A DNA stretch of 64,000 nt from Protaetiibacter larvae (GCF_008365275.1 NZ_CP043504.1:186001-250000), one strand, 5' to 3'; positions 36,459 to 45,814 are shown, counted from the stretch's first letter. Numbers and translations are program-made. The notes: generated by a model not told the origin, from the sequence alone.

Positions 36459-36534
36459 GTCGCAGATGCAGGCTGAACCCGCACCTCCGACGCTCCGACG
36501 GCACCCGAACGTCGGTTCAGCCTGCTTCTGTGAC
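36459..36534. repeat. 76-bp palindrome, family B, copy 2
   Basis: Left arm 36459-36477 is identical to copy 1; the right arm 36516-36534 differs at two positions (TTCTGTGAC for ATCTGCGAC). Same length and orientation as copy 1, 1007 bp away. It lies upstream of the DUF559 start and 7 bases from the ABC permease stop (36542). Confidence 0.85.
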
Positions 36535-36541
36535 GCGAGCC

Positions 36542-38119
36542 TCAGTAGCCGACGATCGCGCGGACGCGGGCGAGCAGCAGCGGGCCGGTGCGGTCGAAGA
36601 CGCGGCCCCCGATGGCGATGCCGGCGAGGCTCGCGGAGACTCCGAAGGCGAGGCCCACCACGAGGCCCACCCATGACCACAACGGATCGCCCACAACGGC
36701 CGACACGATCGTGAAGGCGACCGCGGGCGCGGTGAGCGCTCCCGAGAGCGCCGTGAGCGCGAGCAGGGCGAGCGCGGTCGTGAAGGTCGCGCCGGGCACG
36801 CGTTTGAAGATATTGTCACCGGATGCCGGCACCGGGATCACGATGTAGGCGGAGCTGATGGCGCAGATCCCCAGCCCGATGAGCAGCGAGCCGACACAGC
36901 TGCCGAGCACCCCGGGCAACAGCGACCAGCTGCCGGAGAACGCGACCGTCACGACGGCGACCACCACCACGAGCGGCACCCCCACGCTCGCGGCGGCGAG
37001 CAGCCGACCCGCCCGATCCGCGCGTCCCGGGACGCCGGTCGCGAGCACGGTCGCGAAGGAGGTGCCGTCGAAGGCGACGTCGGCGTACGGCACGAGCCCG
37101 AGCAGCAGCGCGGGCAGCACCCCGACGAAGGCGAAGAACGGCCCCCGCAGCTCGCCCCCCAGCCCGAAGGCGATGAGCGCCGGCAGCACGGCGACGATGA
37201 GGAGGTTGCGCAGGTAGCGCGGATCGCCGAGCCAGTACCGCAGCGCCCGCGCCCAGCTCGCGCCCGTCGGTCCGGTGGGCAGCAGCCCGAACCAGCTCAG
37301 CCGTCCCGCCCGTGCGGACGCCTGGCGGCGCGGGGCGACGGCGGCGGATCGCACGTTCCGACGCCACAACAGCCACACCACGGCGAGGGTGCCGAGGGCG
37401 ATGAGCAGCTTGAGCGCGGCCGGCCCGATCTCGCCGGCCGCGAGGTCGCCCGGCACGGCCCACACGGCGCCGACCGGCGTCCAGGAGATGGCGGCGACGA
37501 CGTCGGCGGCACGCTCGACGACCCCCGCGCCCGACCCGCCGACCAGGCCGATGAGCCCCGAGAGGATCGGACCGACCAGCACGAGCGCCCCGAACGCGAC
37601 GAGCCCCAGCAGGTCGCCGAGCCGCCGCCCGCGGCGGGAGGAGAACGAGGCGACGGCACGCGAGACGAGCACGCAGCTGAGCACCCCGAGCGGCAGGCAG
37701 ATGATCGCCGCGACCACCGCGAGCGGCCAGTGGATCCAGGCGCCGAGCACGCTCAGCACCCCGAGCGCCGTGGCGATCCCCGGGATGCCCGCGAAGCCGA
37801 TCGCGGTGAGGGCGACCATCACCTGCCGCGTCGACATCGGGAAGGGGGCGAGCCGCTCGGCATCCACCGTCGTGTCGACGCCGCCCGCCAGCAGGGGCGC
37901 GACACCCCAGCCGATCATGAGCAGCGCGCCCCCCATGGTGACGAGGGTGCGGGTGGCGTCGAGCCCCGCGAGACCGGTGAGCGCGAGAGCGACGGCGATC
38001 CCCACGAGTGCGCCCGCCGCCGAGAGCGCCCCCACCACGAACCCGACGAGCTGCCAGACGCTGCGGCCCAGCATGTTGCCCAGGATGCGGTAGCGCAGCC
38101 TCAGGACTGTCGCAACCAC
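36542..38119 (-). CDS. ABC exporter permease subunit
   Basis: 525 residues with about 11-12 hydrophobic segments (for example GFVVGALSAAGALVGIAVALALT near 27-49, LLGLVAFGALVLVGPILSGLIGLV near 170). It is cytosol-to-membrane topology without a signal peptide. The start overlaps the end of the ATPase gene by 19 bases, so the two form one transporter. The family (ABC-2-like, large single permease) exports unknown compounds; candidate roles include peptide, lipid or antibiotic export. Confidence 0.85.
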   Translation of the reverse strand: MVATVLRLRYRILGNMLGRSVWQLVGFVVGALSAAGALVGIAVALALTGLAGLDATRTLVTMGGALLMIGWGVAPLLAGGVDTTVDAERLAPFPMSTRQVMVALTAIGFAGIPGIATALGVLSVLGAWIHWPLAVVAAIICLPLGVLSCVLVSRAVASFSSRRGRRLGDLLGLVAFGALVLVGPILSGLIGLVGGSGAGVVERAADVVAAISWTPVGAVWAVPGDLAAGEIGPAALKLLIALGTLAVVWLLWRRNVRSAAVAPRRQASARAGRLSWFGLLPTGPTGASWARALRYWLGDPRYLRNLLIVAVLPALIAFGLGGELRGPFFAFVGVLPALLLGLVPYADVAFDGTSFATVLATGVPGRADRAGRLLAAASVGVPLVVVVAVVTVAFSGSWSLLPGVLGSCVGSLLIGLGICAISSAYIVIPVPASGDNIFKRVPGATFTTALALLALTALSGALTAPAVAFTIVSAVVGDPLWSWVGLVVGLAFGVSASLAGIAIGGRVFDRTGPLLLARVRAIVGY

Positions 38120-38865
38120 TGCGGTCCCTCCGAATGGATACGGCCGCCGACGAGCTCGAGGAAGCGCTCCTGCAGCGTCGCCTCACCGCGCACCTCGTCG
38201 ACCGTGCCGGCGATGAGCACCCGCCCCGCCGAGATGATGGCCACGTGGTCGCACATGCGCTGCACGAGGTCCATCGAGTGGCTCGACACGATGACCGTGC
38301 CGCCGCTGCCGGTGTAGCCGCGCAGCACGTCTTCGATGTTCGCCGCCGAGACCGGATCGACCGACTCGAAGGGCTCGTCGAGCACGAGCAGCCGCGGCGC
38401 GTGCACGAGGGCGCAGGCGAGCGCCACCTTCTTGGTCATGCCGGCCGAGTAGTCCGCGACCGGGGCGCCCGCCGCGGCCTCCAGATCCATGAGCCGCAGC
38501 AGGTCGGCGGTGCGCGTGGCGAGCTCGTCGCGCGGCAGACCGAACAGCATGCCGGTGTAGCGGATGAGCTGCTCGCCGGTGAGCCGGTCGAACAGCCGCA
38601 CCCCGTCGGCGAGGTTGCCGATCATGCGTTTCGCGGCCACCGGATCCGTCCACACGTCCACGCCGTGCACCCGCGCCGAGCCGGCGTCGGGTCGCAGAAG
38701 CCCGGTCGCCATCGAGAGCGTGGTGGTCTTGCCCGCACCGTTCGGCCCGACGAGCCCGTAGAACGATCCGGTGGGCACGGTGAGGCTCAGCTGGTCGACG
38801 GCGACGGCCGTGCCGAAGCTCTTCGACAGACCCGTGAGTTCGAGCGCAGGGATGGGTGCTGCCAT
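38101..38865 (-). CDS. ABC exporter ATP-binding subunit
   Basis: 254 residues from ATG 38865. Walker A GPNGAGKTT (about 38-46), signature YSAGMTKKVALACAL (a variant of LSGGQ), Walker B LLVLDEPFESVDP and switch His in SSHSMD. It drives the permease encoded next. A TAGCGT -10 (38872-38877) ends 6 bases before the ATG, so the message appears leaderless. The YSAGM signature groups it with CcmA-like multidrug or lantibiotic exporters. Confidence 0.92.
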   Translation of the reverse strand: MAAPIPALELTGLSKSFGTAVAVDQLSLTVPTGSFYGLVGPNGAGKTTTLSMATGLLRPDAGSARVHGVDVWTDPVAAKRMIGNLADGVRLFDRLTGEQLIRYTGMLFGLPRDELATRTADLLRLMDLEAAAGAPVADYSAGMTKKVALACALVHAPRLLVLDEPFESVDPVSAANIEDVLRGYTGSGGTVIVSSHSMDLVQRMCDHVAIISAGRVLIAGTVDEVRGEATLQERFLELVGGRIHSEGPQWLRQS

Positions 38866-38871
38866 GCATTC

Positions 38872-38877
38872 ACGCTA
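38872..38877 (-). promoter_or_regulatory. -10 element of the ABC exporter operon
   Basis: TAGCGT on the minus strand, six bases before the ATG at 38865. Implies transcription starting at or next to the start codon. Confidence 0.5.
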
Positions 38878-38915
38878 GCGGGGCGACGGCACCCCCTCGC
38901 GCGACCCGCTGGCCC

Positions 38916-38921
38916 TACTCT
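38916..38921 (+). promoter_or_regulatory. -10 element of the PH-like membrane protein gene
   Basis: TACTCT, six bases before the GTG at 38928, with no ribosome-binding site between them; indicates a leaderless transcript divergent from the exporter. Confidence 0.5.
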
Positions 38922-38927
38922 GGGCGT

Positions 38928-39566
38928 GTGACCGACACGGCGCCGACGACGGGCTATCGGGTGCATGTGCGCCCGAAGTACTCGCTGCTGAGCAACGCCT
39001 TCGCCGCGATCGGGCTCGCCACGGCGCCGGTGTTCGCGGTCGCGTACTGGTTCGCGGCGTCCCGCGGCGGCATCGAGTTCGTGGCGATCGCGAACGTCGT
39101 GGTGGTCGCGATCGGACTCCTGCTGCTGTGGCGCCAGCTGCGCATCTTCGCGGCGGTCACCGAGACCGAGCTCATCGGCAACGGCATCTTCACGCGCCTC
39201 GTCCGGGTGCCGCTCGCCGACATCACCGAGGTGCGGCTCGTGCCCACCTACCAGGGCGCGGCCCCCGACCCCACCGTGCAACTGCTCGTCACGGGCGCCG
39301 GCGGCCGCCGGCTGTTCCGGATGCGCGGCAACTTCTGGCACGAGGGCGACCTGAAGGCGATCGCCGCGGCGCTCCCCCTGCCGCTCGAGACGGTCGCCGA
39401 CCCCCTCACGATGCACGACTTCTTCCGCGCCTACCCGGGTTCGGCGTACTGGTTCGAGGATCGCCGCCTGCTGCAGATCCTGCTCATCGCGGCCGCCGCG
39501 CTCGTGGCGTTCGCCGCCGCACTCGGCATCATGCTGCTGCTCGGGCTGCCGGTCCGCTTCCTCTGA
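38928..39566 (+). CDS. PH-domain-like membrane protein
   Basis: 212 residues from GTG 38928. Two transmembrane segments near the N-terminus (FAAIGLATAPVFAVAYWFAAS and FVAIANVVVVAIGLLLLWRQ), a beta-rich middle (FAAVTETELIGNGIFTRLVRVPLADITEVRLV) that looks like the bacterial PH (DUF304-type) fold, and one C-terminal helix (LLQILLIAAAALVAFAAALGIMLLLG). Function unknown. It is divergent from the exporter and probably leaderless. Confidence 0.72.
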   Translation: MTDTAPTTGYRVHVRPKYSLLSNAFAAIGLATAPVFAVAYWFAASRGGIEFVAIANVVVVAIGLLLLWRQLRIFAAVTETELIGNGIFTRLVRVPLADITEVRLVPTYQGAAPDPTVQLLVTGAGGRRLFRMRGNFWHEGDLKAIAAALPLPLETVADPLTMHDFFRAYPGSAYWFEDRRLLQILLIAAAALVAFAAALGIMLLLGLPVRFL

Positions 39567-39569
39567 CGC

Positions 39570-40184
39570 TCAGCGCGGCGAGATCCAGCGCCCGAGCACG
39601 GGCGCCGTCGCAGTGCTCGACGGAAGCTCCTCGAAGCCGACCGCCGCGTAGAAGGCACGGGCGGCGGTGTTCGCGGGATCCATCGTGAGGTGCACCCCCG
39701 GAACGCCGGCCTTCGCGAGCGCGGTGACCAGGGTCTCGACGAGCGCCCGACCGAAGCCGCGGGACTGCGCCTCCGGCAGCAGGTCGATGTGCAGATGCGC
39801 GGGGTACTCGTCCACCTCCGGAATGAGCAGCACCTCCGGATGGTGGCCGCGCAGCACGAGCTCCTCCTGAGCCGAGTACGGCTCGCTCGGTTCGGGGTAC
39901 CTCTCGGCGAACCACGGCGACCACCGGGTGCGCCACCAGGCGACGAAGGACCTCGTGCGCGGGGCCGAGACGATGTACCCGACCGGCCCGTCGCCCTCGT
40001 CCACCACCCACGCCCACTCGGGCGCCGCGGTCACGTAGGGCTCGAGGAACAGGTCGGGCAGCAGCTCGTCGGTCGACCACCGGCCCGTCGCATCGCCGCC
40101 CGCCGCGCCCGTGCGTACGCAGATGTCGCGCAACGCCGCCAGGTCGCTCGCCTGGTACGGGCGGATCGCCGATCCGTCGGTCAT
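39570..40184 (-). CDS. GNAT-family N-acetyltransferase
   Basis: 204 residues from ATG 40184 (MTDGSAIRPYQASDL). The fold is clear: N-terminal RPYQASDLAALRDIC, beta-strand LHIDLLPEAQSRGFGRALVETLV holding the acetyl-CoA-binding Q-x-x-G-x-G/A motif, and the C-terminal NTAARAFYAAVGFEEL. Substrate unknown. Convergent with the PH-like gene, with only 3 bases between the stops. Confidence 0.87.
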   Translation of the reverse strand: MTDGSAIRPYQASDLAALRDICVRTGAAGGDATGRWSTDELLPDLFLEPYVTAAPEWAWVVDEGDGPVGYIVSAPRTRSFVAWWRTRWSPWFAERYPEPSEPYSAQEELVLRGHHPEVLLIPEVDEYPAHLHIDLLPEAQSRGFGRALVETLVTALAKAGVPGVHLTMDPANTAARAFYAAVGFEELPSSTATAPVLGRWISPR

Positions 40185-40194
40185 GCCGGGAACG

Positions 40195-41469
40195 CTACCG
40201 CGGGGTGCGGTCGTCGAGCCCCCACGACTGACCGTAGCCGCCCTCGGCAACGGGCTTCGCCATCAGCTCGAGGAAGGGGGTGGCCGGGAACGCTTCGGGG
40301 CCGAGCACGCCGGTGCCCGTCCACACCCCGGTCGACAGCAGCTCGAGCGCGATGACCGGATTGAGCGCGGTCTGCCACACGACGCACTGGCTCTCGTACT
40401 CGGCCATCGTCCACTCGTTGTCGCTCACATGGTAGAGGTACACCTCGCGGTGGGCGCCGTCGGTCCCGGTGCCGGTGACCCAGAGGCCGGCACAGGTCTT
40501 GCCCGTCATCCGGGGCCCGATGGTGGCCGGATCGGGCAGGGCCGCCGCGACGACATCGCGCGGGGCCACCTCGACGGGTCCGTTCGCGCTGCGCACTCGG
40601 ATGGGCGTGGTCTTGTCGAGTCCCAGCAGGTTGAGGGTCTTGAGCACGCCGATGAACTCGTCGCCGAGGCCGTACTTGAAGGTGACCCGCTTGGCGTCGA
40701 GGAAGCGCGGCATGAGCAGCACCTCCTCGTGCTCGACGTTGACGCACTCGACGGCGCCGATCCCCTCCGGGAAGACGAAGGTCTCGGGCTCGGAGAACGG
40801 CGGGGTCGTGTACCAGCCGCGGTCCTTCTCCCAGATGACCGGAGGGTTGAGGCATTCCTCGATCGTGGTCCAGATGCTGAAGGAGGGCGCGAAGATCTCG
40901 TTGCCCGCCTCGTCGCGCACGACGAGGTTCGCGCCGTCGCGCGTCCCGAGCTCGTCGATCTCGCTGAACAGCTCATCCGAGGCGTACCGGGCGAAGACGT
41001 CCGAGAGCCCGGGTTCCACGCCCATCCCCACGAGCGCCAGCCGCCCCGCGGCCTCCCAGTCGCCGGCCTGCGCGAACTGGTCGTCGCCGAGCTTCACGCC
41101 CGTCTCGGAGTAGGGACTCTCGGGATGCGGCTCCGACAGGCTCATCGCCATGTCTAGGTAATCGGCACCCGCCGCGAGCGCCCCCGCGAAGATGGTCGGC
41201 ACGAACTTCGGCTCGACCGCGTTCATGACGTGCGTCGCCCCGTGCTCGCGTGCGACGGACGCCACCGAGTCAGGGTCGGATGCGTCGATCCGGCTCGCCA
41301 CGAAACGGCCGCCCTGCGGGCCGTGCTTCGCCTCGATCCAGTGAAGGGTGCGCTCCGCGCGGGAGAGGTCGTAATCGCTCACGACGATGGTCTCGAAGAA
41401 GTCGCGACGAGCGGCGATCTTGGCGATGGCATCGCCGACACCGCCCGCCCCCACGAGGAGGATTCTCAT
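40195..41469 (-). CDS. Saccharopine dehydrogenase / carboxynorspermidine synthase family oxidoreductase
   Basis: 424 residues from ATG 41469. N-terminal Rossmann motif VGAGGVGDAIAK (about 6-17); later motifs GMGVEPGLSDVFARYA and CVVWQTALNPVIALELL are typical of the family. Members reductively join an amino acid to an aldehyde (lysine degradation, norspermidine synthesis); the substrate here cannot be told. It is followed by the GNAT gene after 10 bases, which could be functionally related (polyamine or amino-acid metabolism), but this is only suggestive. Confidence 0.85.
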   Translation of the reverse strand: MRILLVGAGGVGDAIAKIAARRDFFETIVVSDYDLSRAERTLHWIEAKHGPQGGRFVASRIDASDPDSVASVAREHGATHVMNAVEPKFVPTIFAGALAAGADYLDMAMSLSEPHPESPYSETGVKLGDDQFAQAGDWEAAGRLALVGMGVEPGLSDVFARYASDELFSEIDELGTRDGANLVVRDEAGNEIFAPSFSIWTTIEECLNPPVIWEKDRGWYTTPPFSEPETFVFPEGIGAVECVNVEHEEVLLMPRFLDAKRVTFKYGLGDEFIGVLKTLNLLGLDKTTPIRVRSANGPVEVAPRDVVAAALPDPATIGPRMTGKTCAGLWVTGTGTDGAHREVYLYHVSDNEWTMAEYESQCVVWQTALNPVIALELLSTGVWTGTGVLGPEAFPATPFLELMAKPVAEGGYGQSWGLDDRTPR

Positions 41470-41478
41470 GGCTTGAGG

Positions 41479-42111
41479 CTAGTCCCGCGCCCCGACCGGC
41501 TCCACCCTCAGCCGCGTGAGGAGGGCGCACCAGACGAGCACGGCGACGCCGGCGCCGAGCAGCGCACCGCCGACCGTGTCGGTGAACCAGTGCGCCCCGA
41601 GGTAGGTGCGGCTGAGCGCCATCGCCACGAGATACGCCATCCCGAGCACCCACACCCAGGCGCGCTCCAGCAGCAGACCGAGGCTCACGGCGATGACGGC
41701 GGCGTTCGTGGTGTGGCCGGACGGGAACGAACCGTTGTCGAGGGGAAGCAGGATCTCCTCCGGGCGGGCGCGACCGAACAGCGCCTTGAGCAGCTGGCAG
41801 ATCGCGGCAGCCGCCGCGGAGGCGAGGATGAAGGCGAGCGCCGACCATGGGCGGTCGGCGAAGGCGAACCCGACGCCCACGCCGATCGGCACCACGAGGA
41901 TCGCGAACCAGCCGCCGCCGAGCGCGTCGAACACCCGGCTCACCGCCTCGCCGACGGGTCCTCGCCAGGCGAGCACCTCATCCATCCACGCCTCGTCGAG
42001 CGCGAGCTGCTCCCGCAGCGCCACGAGCACCCCGAGCGCCACCGTGAGCACGATCGCGGCGGTCCCGGCGAGCACGAGCGGGCGCCGCGTAAACCCGGCG
42101 CGCTCGCTCAT
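41479..42111 (-). CDS. PAP2-family membrane phosphatase
   Basis: 210 residues from ATG 42111. Several membrane helices and the three phosphatase motifs KALFGRARP, PSGHT and SRTYLGAHWFTD, whose His residues form the active site. Such enzymes dephosphorylate undecaprenyl pyrophosphate, phosphatidic acid or similar lipids at the outer membrane face. Separated from the saccharopine-type gene by 9 bases. Confidence 0.9.
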   Translation of the reverse strand: MSERAGFTRRPLVLAGTAAIVLTVALGVLVALREQLALDEAWMDEVLAWRGPVGEAVSRVFDALGGGWFAILVVPIGVGVGFAFADRPWSALAFILASAAAAAICQLLKALFGRARPEEILLPLDNGSFPSGHTTNAAVIAVSLGLLLERAWVWVLGMAYLVAMALSRTYLGAHWFTDTVGGALLGAGVAVLVWCALLTRLRVEPVGARD

Positions 42112-42157
42112 GCGCACACCGTATACCGATGGCCCCCATCCGGGGGGTAGGCGCGGG

Positions 42158-43393
42158 TCACGCCTCGAGCGGGGGGACGGTGCGCGGGCGCACCACAGTC
42201 CAGAGCACGACGATCGCGATCGCGATTGCCACGAGCATGACGCCCGCCATCGGGATGGCGTTGGTGATCGCGAAGAGGCCCACGATGGGCGAGACGATGC
42301 CCGCCACGCCGAAGTTCGCCGCCCCGAGCACGGACGCCGCGGTGCCCGCCTCGTGACCGTGCCGCACGAGCGCGAGGGCGGAGATCGCCGGGAAGTTGAA
42401 CCCGCACGCCGCGATGAAGAACCACAGCGGGATCACGATCCCCACGAACCCGGCTCCCGCGATGTTGAGCACGAGGATGGACCCCGCCGCGAGGAACTGC
42501 ACGATCGTGGCGCCCGCGACGATCCACTGCGGGCCGATGCGCTTCTGCAGCAGGCTCGACGACTGCACGCCCACGATGACGCCGATCGAGTTGATGCCGA
42601 ACAGCAGCCCGTACTGCTGCGGCGTGAGCGCGTAGACATCCTGGAACAGGAAGGACGAGCTGGACAGGTAGGCGAACAGCGCCGAGAAGTTGGCGCCCGC
42701 GATGATGACGGCGCCCACGTAGATGCGGTCGCGGAACAGGGCGCCGTAGCGCTGGGCCACCGTCGAGTGGCCGCGCACGTGCCGGGCCCCGGCGGGCAGC
42801 GTCTCGCGCAGGAAGATCGCGTTGGCGATCAGCACGAGGAACCCGAACACCGAGAGGAAGACGAACAGCCCGCGCCAGTCGACCACGAGCAGCAGCTGCG
42901 ATCCGATCACGGGGGCCAGCACGGGGGCCAGGCCCGAGACGAGCGCGAGGCGGCTGAGCATCTTGACGAGCGGATACCCGCCGAACAGGTCGCGCACCAT
43001 CGCCATCGCGACGACGCCGCCCGCGGCGGCTCCCACGCCCTGGAAGACGCGCGCGATCCCGAGCCACAGCAGATCGGGGGCCAGGGCCGCGCCGAGGCAG
43101 GCCAGGATGTGCACGGCCGTCGCGAACAGCAGCGGGCGGCGGCGGCCCACCTGGTCCGAGAGCGGGCCGACGAACAGCTGACCGAGGGCGAACCCCACCA
43201 TGGTGGCGGTGAGGGTGAGCTGCACGAGGGCCGTCGGGGCCGCGAGCTCCTTCTCGAGCACGGGCAGCGCCGGAAGGTAGAGGTCGATCGTGAACGGGCC
43301 GAGGGCCGTGAGCGCGCCCAGCACGAAGATGTAGGTCAGCCGCTCGCCACGGGACAGCGCATCGCCGGGATGGACGACTGCCGACACGGACAT
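42158..43393 (-). CDS. Bcr/CflA-type MFS drug transporter
   Basis: 411 residues from ATG 43393; a GTG two codons in (43387) has a better-placed GAGG and may be the true start. Twelve membrane segments, with the MFS motif A-like LFVGPLSDQVGRRRPLLFA after helix 2 and the Bcr/CflA start TIDLYLPALP. Exports small hydrophobic drugs or sulfonamide/bicyclomycin-like compounds by proton antiport. Divergent from a ROK regulator with which it shares 134 bases of intergenic DNA containing GTCATC-N7-GATGAC at 43455-43473. Confidence 0.87.
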   Translation of the reverse strand: MSVSAVVHPGDALSRGERLTYIFVLGALTALGPFTIDLYLPALPVLEKELAAPTALVQLTLTATMVGFALGQLFVGPLSDQVGRRRPLLFATAVHILACLGAALAPDLLWLGIARVFQGVGAAAGGVVAMAMVRDLFGGYPLVKMLSRLALVSGLAPVLAPVIGSQLLLVVDWRGLFVFLSVFGFLVLIANAIFLRETLPAGARHVRGHSTVAQRYGALFRDRIYVGAVIIAGANFSALFAYLSSSSFLFQDVYALTPQQYGLLFGINSIGVIVGVQSSSLLQKRIGPQWIVAGATIVQFLAAGSILVLNIAGAGFVGIVIPLWFFIAACGFNFPAISALALVRHGHEAGTAASVLGAANFGVAGIVSPIVGLFAITNAIPMAGVMLVAIAIAIVVLWTVVRPRTVPPLEA

Positions 43394-43527
43394 ACCTCGG
43401 AGATCGGGGAGTGGGGGAAAGTGAGAAACGGAGCACCTCGTGGCTGCTCCGCTCGTCATCGAGTCTAGATGACGTTTCACCTACCCCTTCCGGGCCCTTC
43501 GACCGAGCGTTGTGGCAACATTGGCAC

Positions 43528-44739
43528 ATGGTCGACATAAGTACCGGTGCGGTGCGGCACGTCAACGCCCTCGGCTCCTCGGTCGCGAGCGACCTCTTCC
43601 AGCTGTTGCGCGACGGCAAGGCCCGCACCCGCACCGAGCTCTCCGCGATGACCGGCCTCGCCCGCTCCACCGTCGCCCTGCGCATCGACGCGCTCATGCG
43701 GCTCGGGCTCGTCGCCCCGGTGGGCGATGCCGTCTCCACCGGCGGCCGGCCCTCGTCGCAGTTCGCGATCGCCACGAGCGGCCGAGTCGTGCTCGGCGTG
43801 GATGTCGGCGCCTCCCACCTGCGGGTCGCCATCAGCGACCTCACGGGCGGCATCCTCGTGCAGTCCACCGAGCGGATGCACGTGACAGAAGGCCCCGAGG
43901 CGGTGCTCAGCTGGGTGATCGCGGAGACCCACACCCTGCTCGCCGGACTCGGCCGCACGGCCGGAGACCTGCTCGCGATCGGCATCGGGCTGCCCGGTCC
44001 CGTCGAGCACTCCACCGGACGCCCGATCAACCCGCCGATCATGCCCGGCTGGGATCGTTTCGACGTGCCCGGCTACCTCAACTCGAGCTTCGACGCGCCC
44101 GTGCTCGTCGACAACGACGTCAACATCATGGCGCTCGGCGAGCGCGAGCACGCCTGGCCCGAGGTCGACCACCTCATCTTCGTGAAGGTCGCGACCGGCA
44201 TCGGATCGGGCGTCATCTCGGGCGGGCTCCTGCAGCGGGGCGCGCAGGGCACCGCGGGCGACATCGGGCACGTGTACGTCGCCCGCGGCGCCAACGTGCC
44301 GTGCTCGTGCGGCAACCGCGGCTGCCTCGAGGCGCTCGCCTCGGGCCCCGCGCTCGCGCGGGAGCTCTCCACGACGGGGCTCGCCGCCACCACCAGTCAG
44401 GATGTCGTGGAGCTCGTGAAGCGCGGCAACATCGACGCCATCCAGGCGGTGCGGCAGGCGGGGCGCGACATCGGCGAGGTGCTGACCACCTGCGTGAGCC
44501 TCATCAACCCGACCGCGATCGTGCTGGGCGGCTCGCTCGCGCAGGCCGGCGAGCACCTCATCGCGGGCGTGCGCGAGATCGTCTACACGCGCTCGATGCC
44601 GCTCGCCACGGAGCATCTGCAGATCACCCAGTCGAAGGCCGGACCGGATGCGGCCATGCTCGGCGCGAGCATGCTCGCCATCCACCACGCGCTCGCGCCG
44701 GAGTCGATCGAGGCCATGGTCGCCCTCACGACCCGGTGA
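43528..44739 (+). CDS. ROK-family transcriptional regulator
   Basis: 403 residues from ATG 43528 (MVDISTG); the longer frame to 43411 is unlikely. N-terminal winged helix-turn-helix (ARTRTELSAMTGLARSTVALRIDALMRLGLV), ATP/sugar-binding region GVDVGASHLRVAISDLTGG, and the intact ROK zinc motif CSCGNRGCLEA. It is a sugar-responsive repressor. Its position next to the isomerase, dehydrogenase and importer genes (44810-50882) makes them likely targets. Confidence 0.9.
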   Translation: MVDISTGAVRHVNALGSSVASDLFQLLRDGKARTRTELSAMTGLARSTVALRIDALMRLGLVAPVGDAVSTGGRPSSQFAIATSGRVVLGVDVGASHLRVAISDLTGGILVQSTERMHVTEGPEAVLSWVIAETHTLLAGLGRTAGDLLAIGIGLPGPVEHSTGRPINPPIMPGWDRFDVPGYLNSSFDAPVLVDNDVNIMALGEREHAWPEVDHLIFVKVATGIGSGVISGGLLQRGAQGTAGDIGHVYVARGANVPCSCGNRGCLEALASGPALARELSTTGLAATTSQDVVELVKRGNIDAIQAVRQAGRDIGEVLTTCVSLINPTAIVLGGSLAQAGEHLIAGVREIVYTRSMPLATEHLQITQSKAGPDAAMLGASMLAIHHALAPESIEAMVALTTR

Positions 44740-44747
44740 CCATCCCG

Positions 44748-44803
44748 CGAGATGTCAGTTGTTGCGGAAATCGCGCCCGGATTCCGCAACAACTGACATC
44801 TCG
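44748..44803. repeat. Convergent palindrome, 22-bp arms
   Basis: CGAGATGTCAGTTGTTGCGG... (44748-44769) pairs perfectly with 44782-44803 around a 12-base loop. It sits between the ends of the ROK gene and the isomerase gene, each within about 10 bases. Serves as a bidirectional terminator; a third family by sequence. Confidence 0.85.
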
Positions 44804-44809
44804 GCGGAT

Positions 44810-45814
44810 TCAGTCGGAGGTGGAGAAGGCGGCGTCGAAGGCGGCGTCGGGGGCGTCGAAGGCGAGGCGGCGCACGTAGGCGAGCGCCTCGGGGGCACCG
44901 ACCAGGCGGTCCATGCCGGCGTCCTCCCACTCCACCGAGATGGGGCCCGTGTAGCCGATCTGGTTGAGCATCCGGAAGGCGTCCTCCCACGGCACATCGC
45001 CGTGGCCCGTCGAGATGAAGTCCCAGCCGCGGCGCCCGTCGGCCCAGGCGAGGTGCGAGCCGAGGCGCCCATTGCGGCCGTTGCCCATCCGCTTGCGGGT
45101 GTCCTTGCAGTCCACGTGGTAGATCCGGTCGCGGAAGTCCCACAGGAAGCCGACCGGGTCGAGGTCCTGCCAGACCATGTGCGAGGGATCCCAGTTGAGG
45201 CCGAACGCCTCACGATGCCCGATCGCCTCCAGGGTGCGCACCGTCGTCCAGTAGTCGTAGGCGATCTCCGAGGGGTGCACCTCATGCGCGAACCGCACGC
45301 CCACCTCGTCGTAGACGTCGAGGATCGGGTTCCAGCGGTCCGCGAAGTCCTGGTAGCCGGCGTCGATCGCCGCCTGCGACACGGGCGGGAACATCGCCAC
45401 GTACTTCCAGATCGAGGAGCCCGTGAACCCGATCACGGTGTCCACGCCGAGCGCCCGGGCGAGCCGCGCCGTGTTCTTCATCTCCTCGGCGGCGCGCTGC
45501 CGCACGCCCTCGGGCTCGCCGTCGCCCCACACCTTCGCCGAGAGGATGTCGCGGTGCCGGTGGTCGATGGGGTCGTCGCAGACCGCCTGACCTTTGAGGT
45601 GGTTCGAGATGGCCCACACCTTGAGGCCGTAGCGCTCCAGCAGCGCGAGCTTGCCCTCCACGTAGCCGGGCTCGTCCCAGCGCCAGGGGTCGAGGTGGTC
45701 GCCCCAGCAGGCGAGCTCGAGGCCGTCGTAGCCCCAGCCGGAGGCGAGCTTCGCCACCTCCTCGAGCGGCAGGTCGGCCCACTGGCCGGTGAACAGGGTG
45801 ACGGGTCGTGCCAT
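44810..45814 (-). CDS. Sugar phosphate isomerase/epimerase (TIM-barrel, IolE/xylose-isomerase-like)
   Basis: 334 residues from ATG 45814 with GAGGAGG upstream. Metal-ligand candidates of the AP-endonuclease-2 type barrel are visible: E-L in [11 protein letters not shown] in [13 protein letters not shown] in NWDPSHM, and H-D in YHVDCKDT, E in [11 protein letters not shown]. Converts or epimerises a ketose or keto-cyclitol. Together with the adjacent Gfo/Idh/MocA dehydrogenase it recalls cyclitol, levoglucosan or glucoside 3-oxidation pathways. Confidence 0.87.
   Translation of the reverse strand: MARPVTLFTGQWADLPLEEVAKLASGWGYDGLELACWGDHLDPWRWDEPGYVEGKLALLERYGLKVWAISNHLKGQAVCDDPIDHRHRDILSAKVWGDGEPEGVRQRAAEEMKNTARLARALGVDTVIGFTGSSIWKYVAMFPPVSQAAIDAGYQDFADRWNPILDVYDEVGVRFAHEVHPSEIAYDYWTTVRTLEAIGHREAFGLNWDPSHMVWQDLDPVGFLWDFRDRIYHVDCKDTRKRMGNGRNGRLGSHLAWADGRRGWDFISTGHGDVPWEDAFRMLNQIGYTGPISVEWEDAGMDRLVGAPEALAYVRRLAFDAPDAAFDAAFSTSD

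Noticed and set aside
36368-36484. Longer N-terminus of the DUF559 protein
   Set aside because: The extra codons (MRVQPASATRLL...) are read from palindrome copy 2, and the AbiEi-like domain begins only after ATG 36367.
43455-43473. GTCATC-N7-GATGAC between MFS and ROK genes as an operator
   Set aside because: Short 6-bp arms with a 7-base gap can arise by chance; no second copy was found, so it is not listed as a separate feature.
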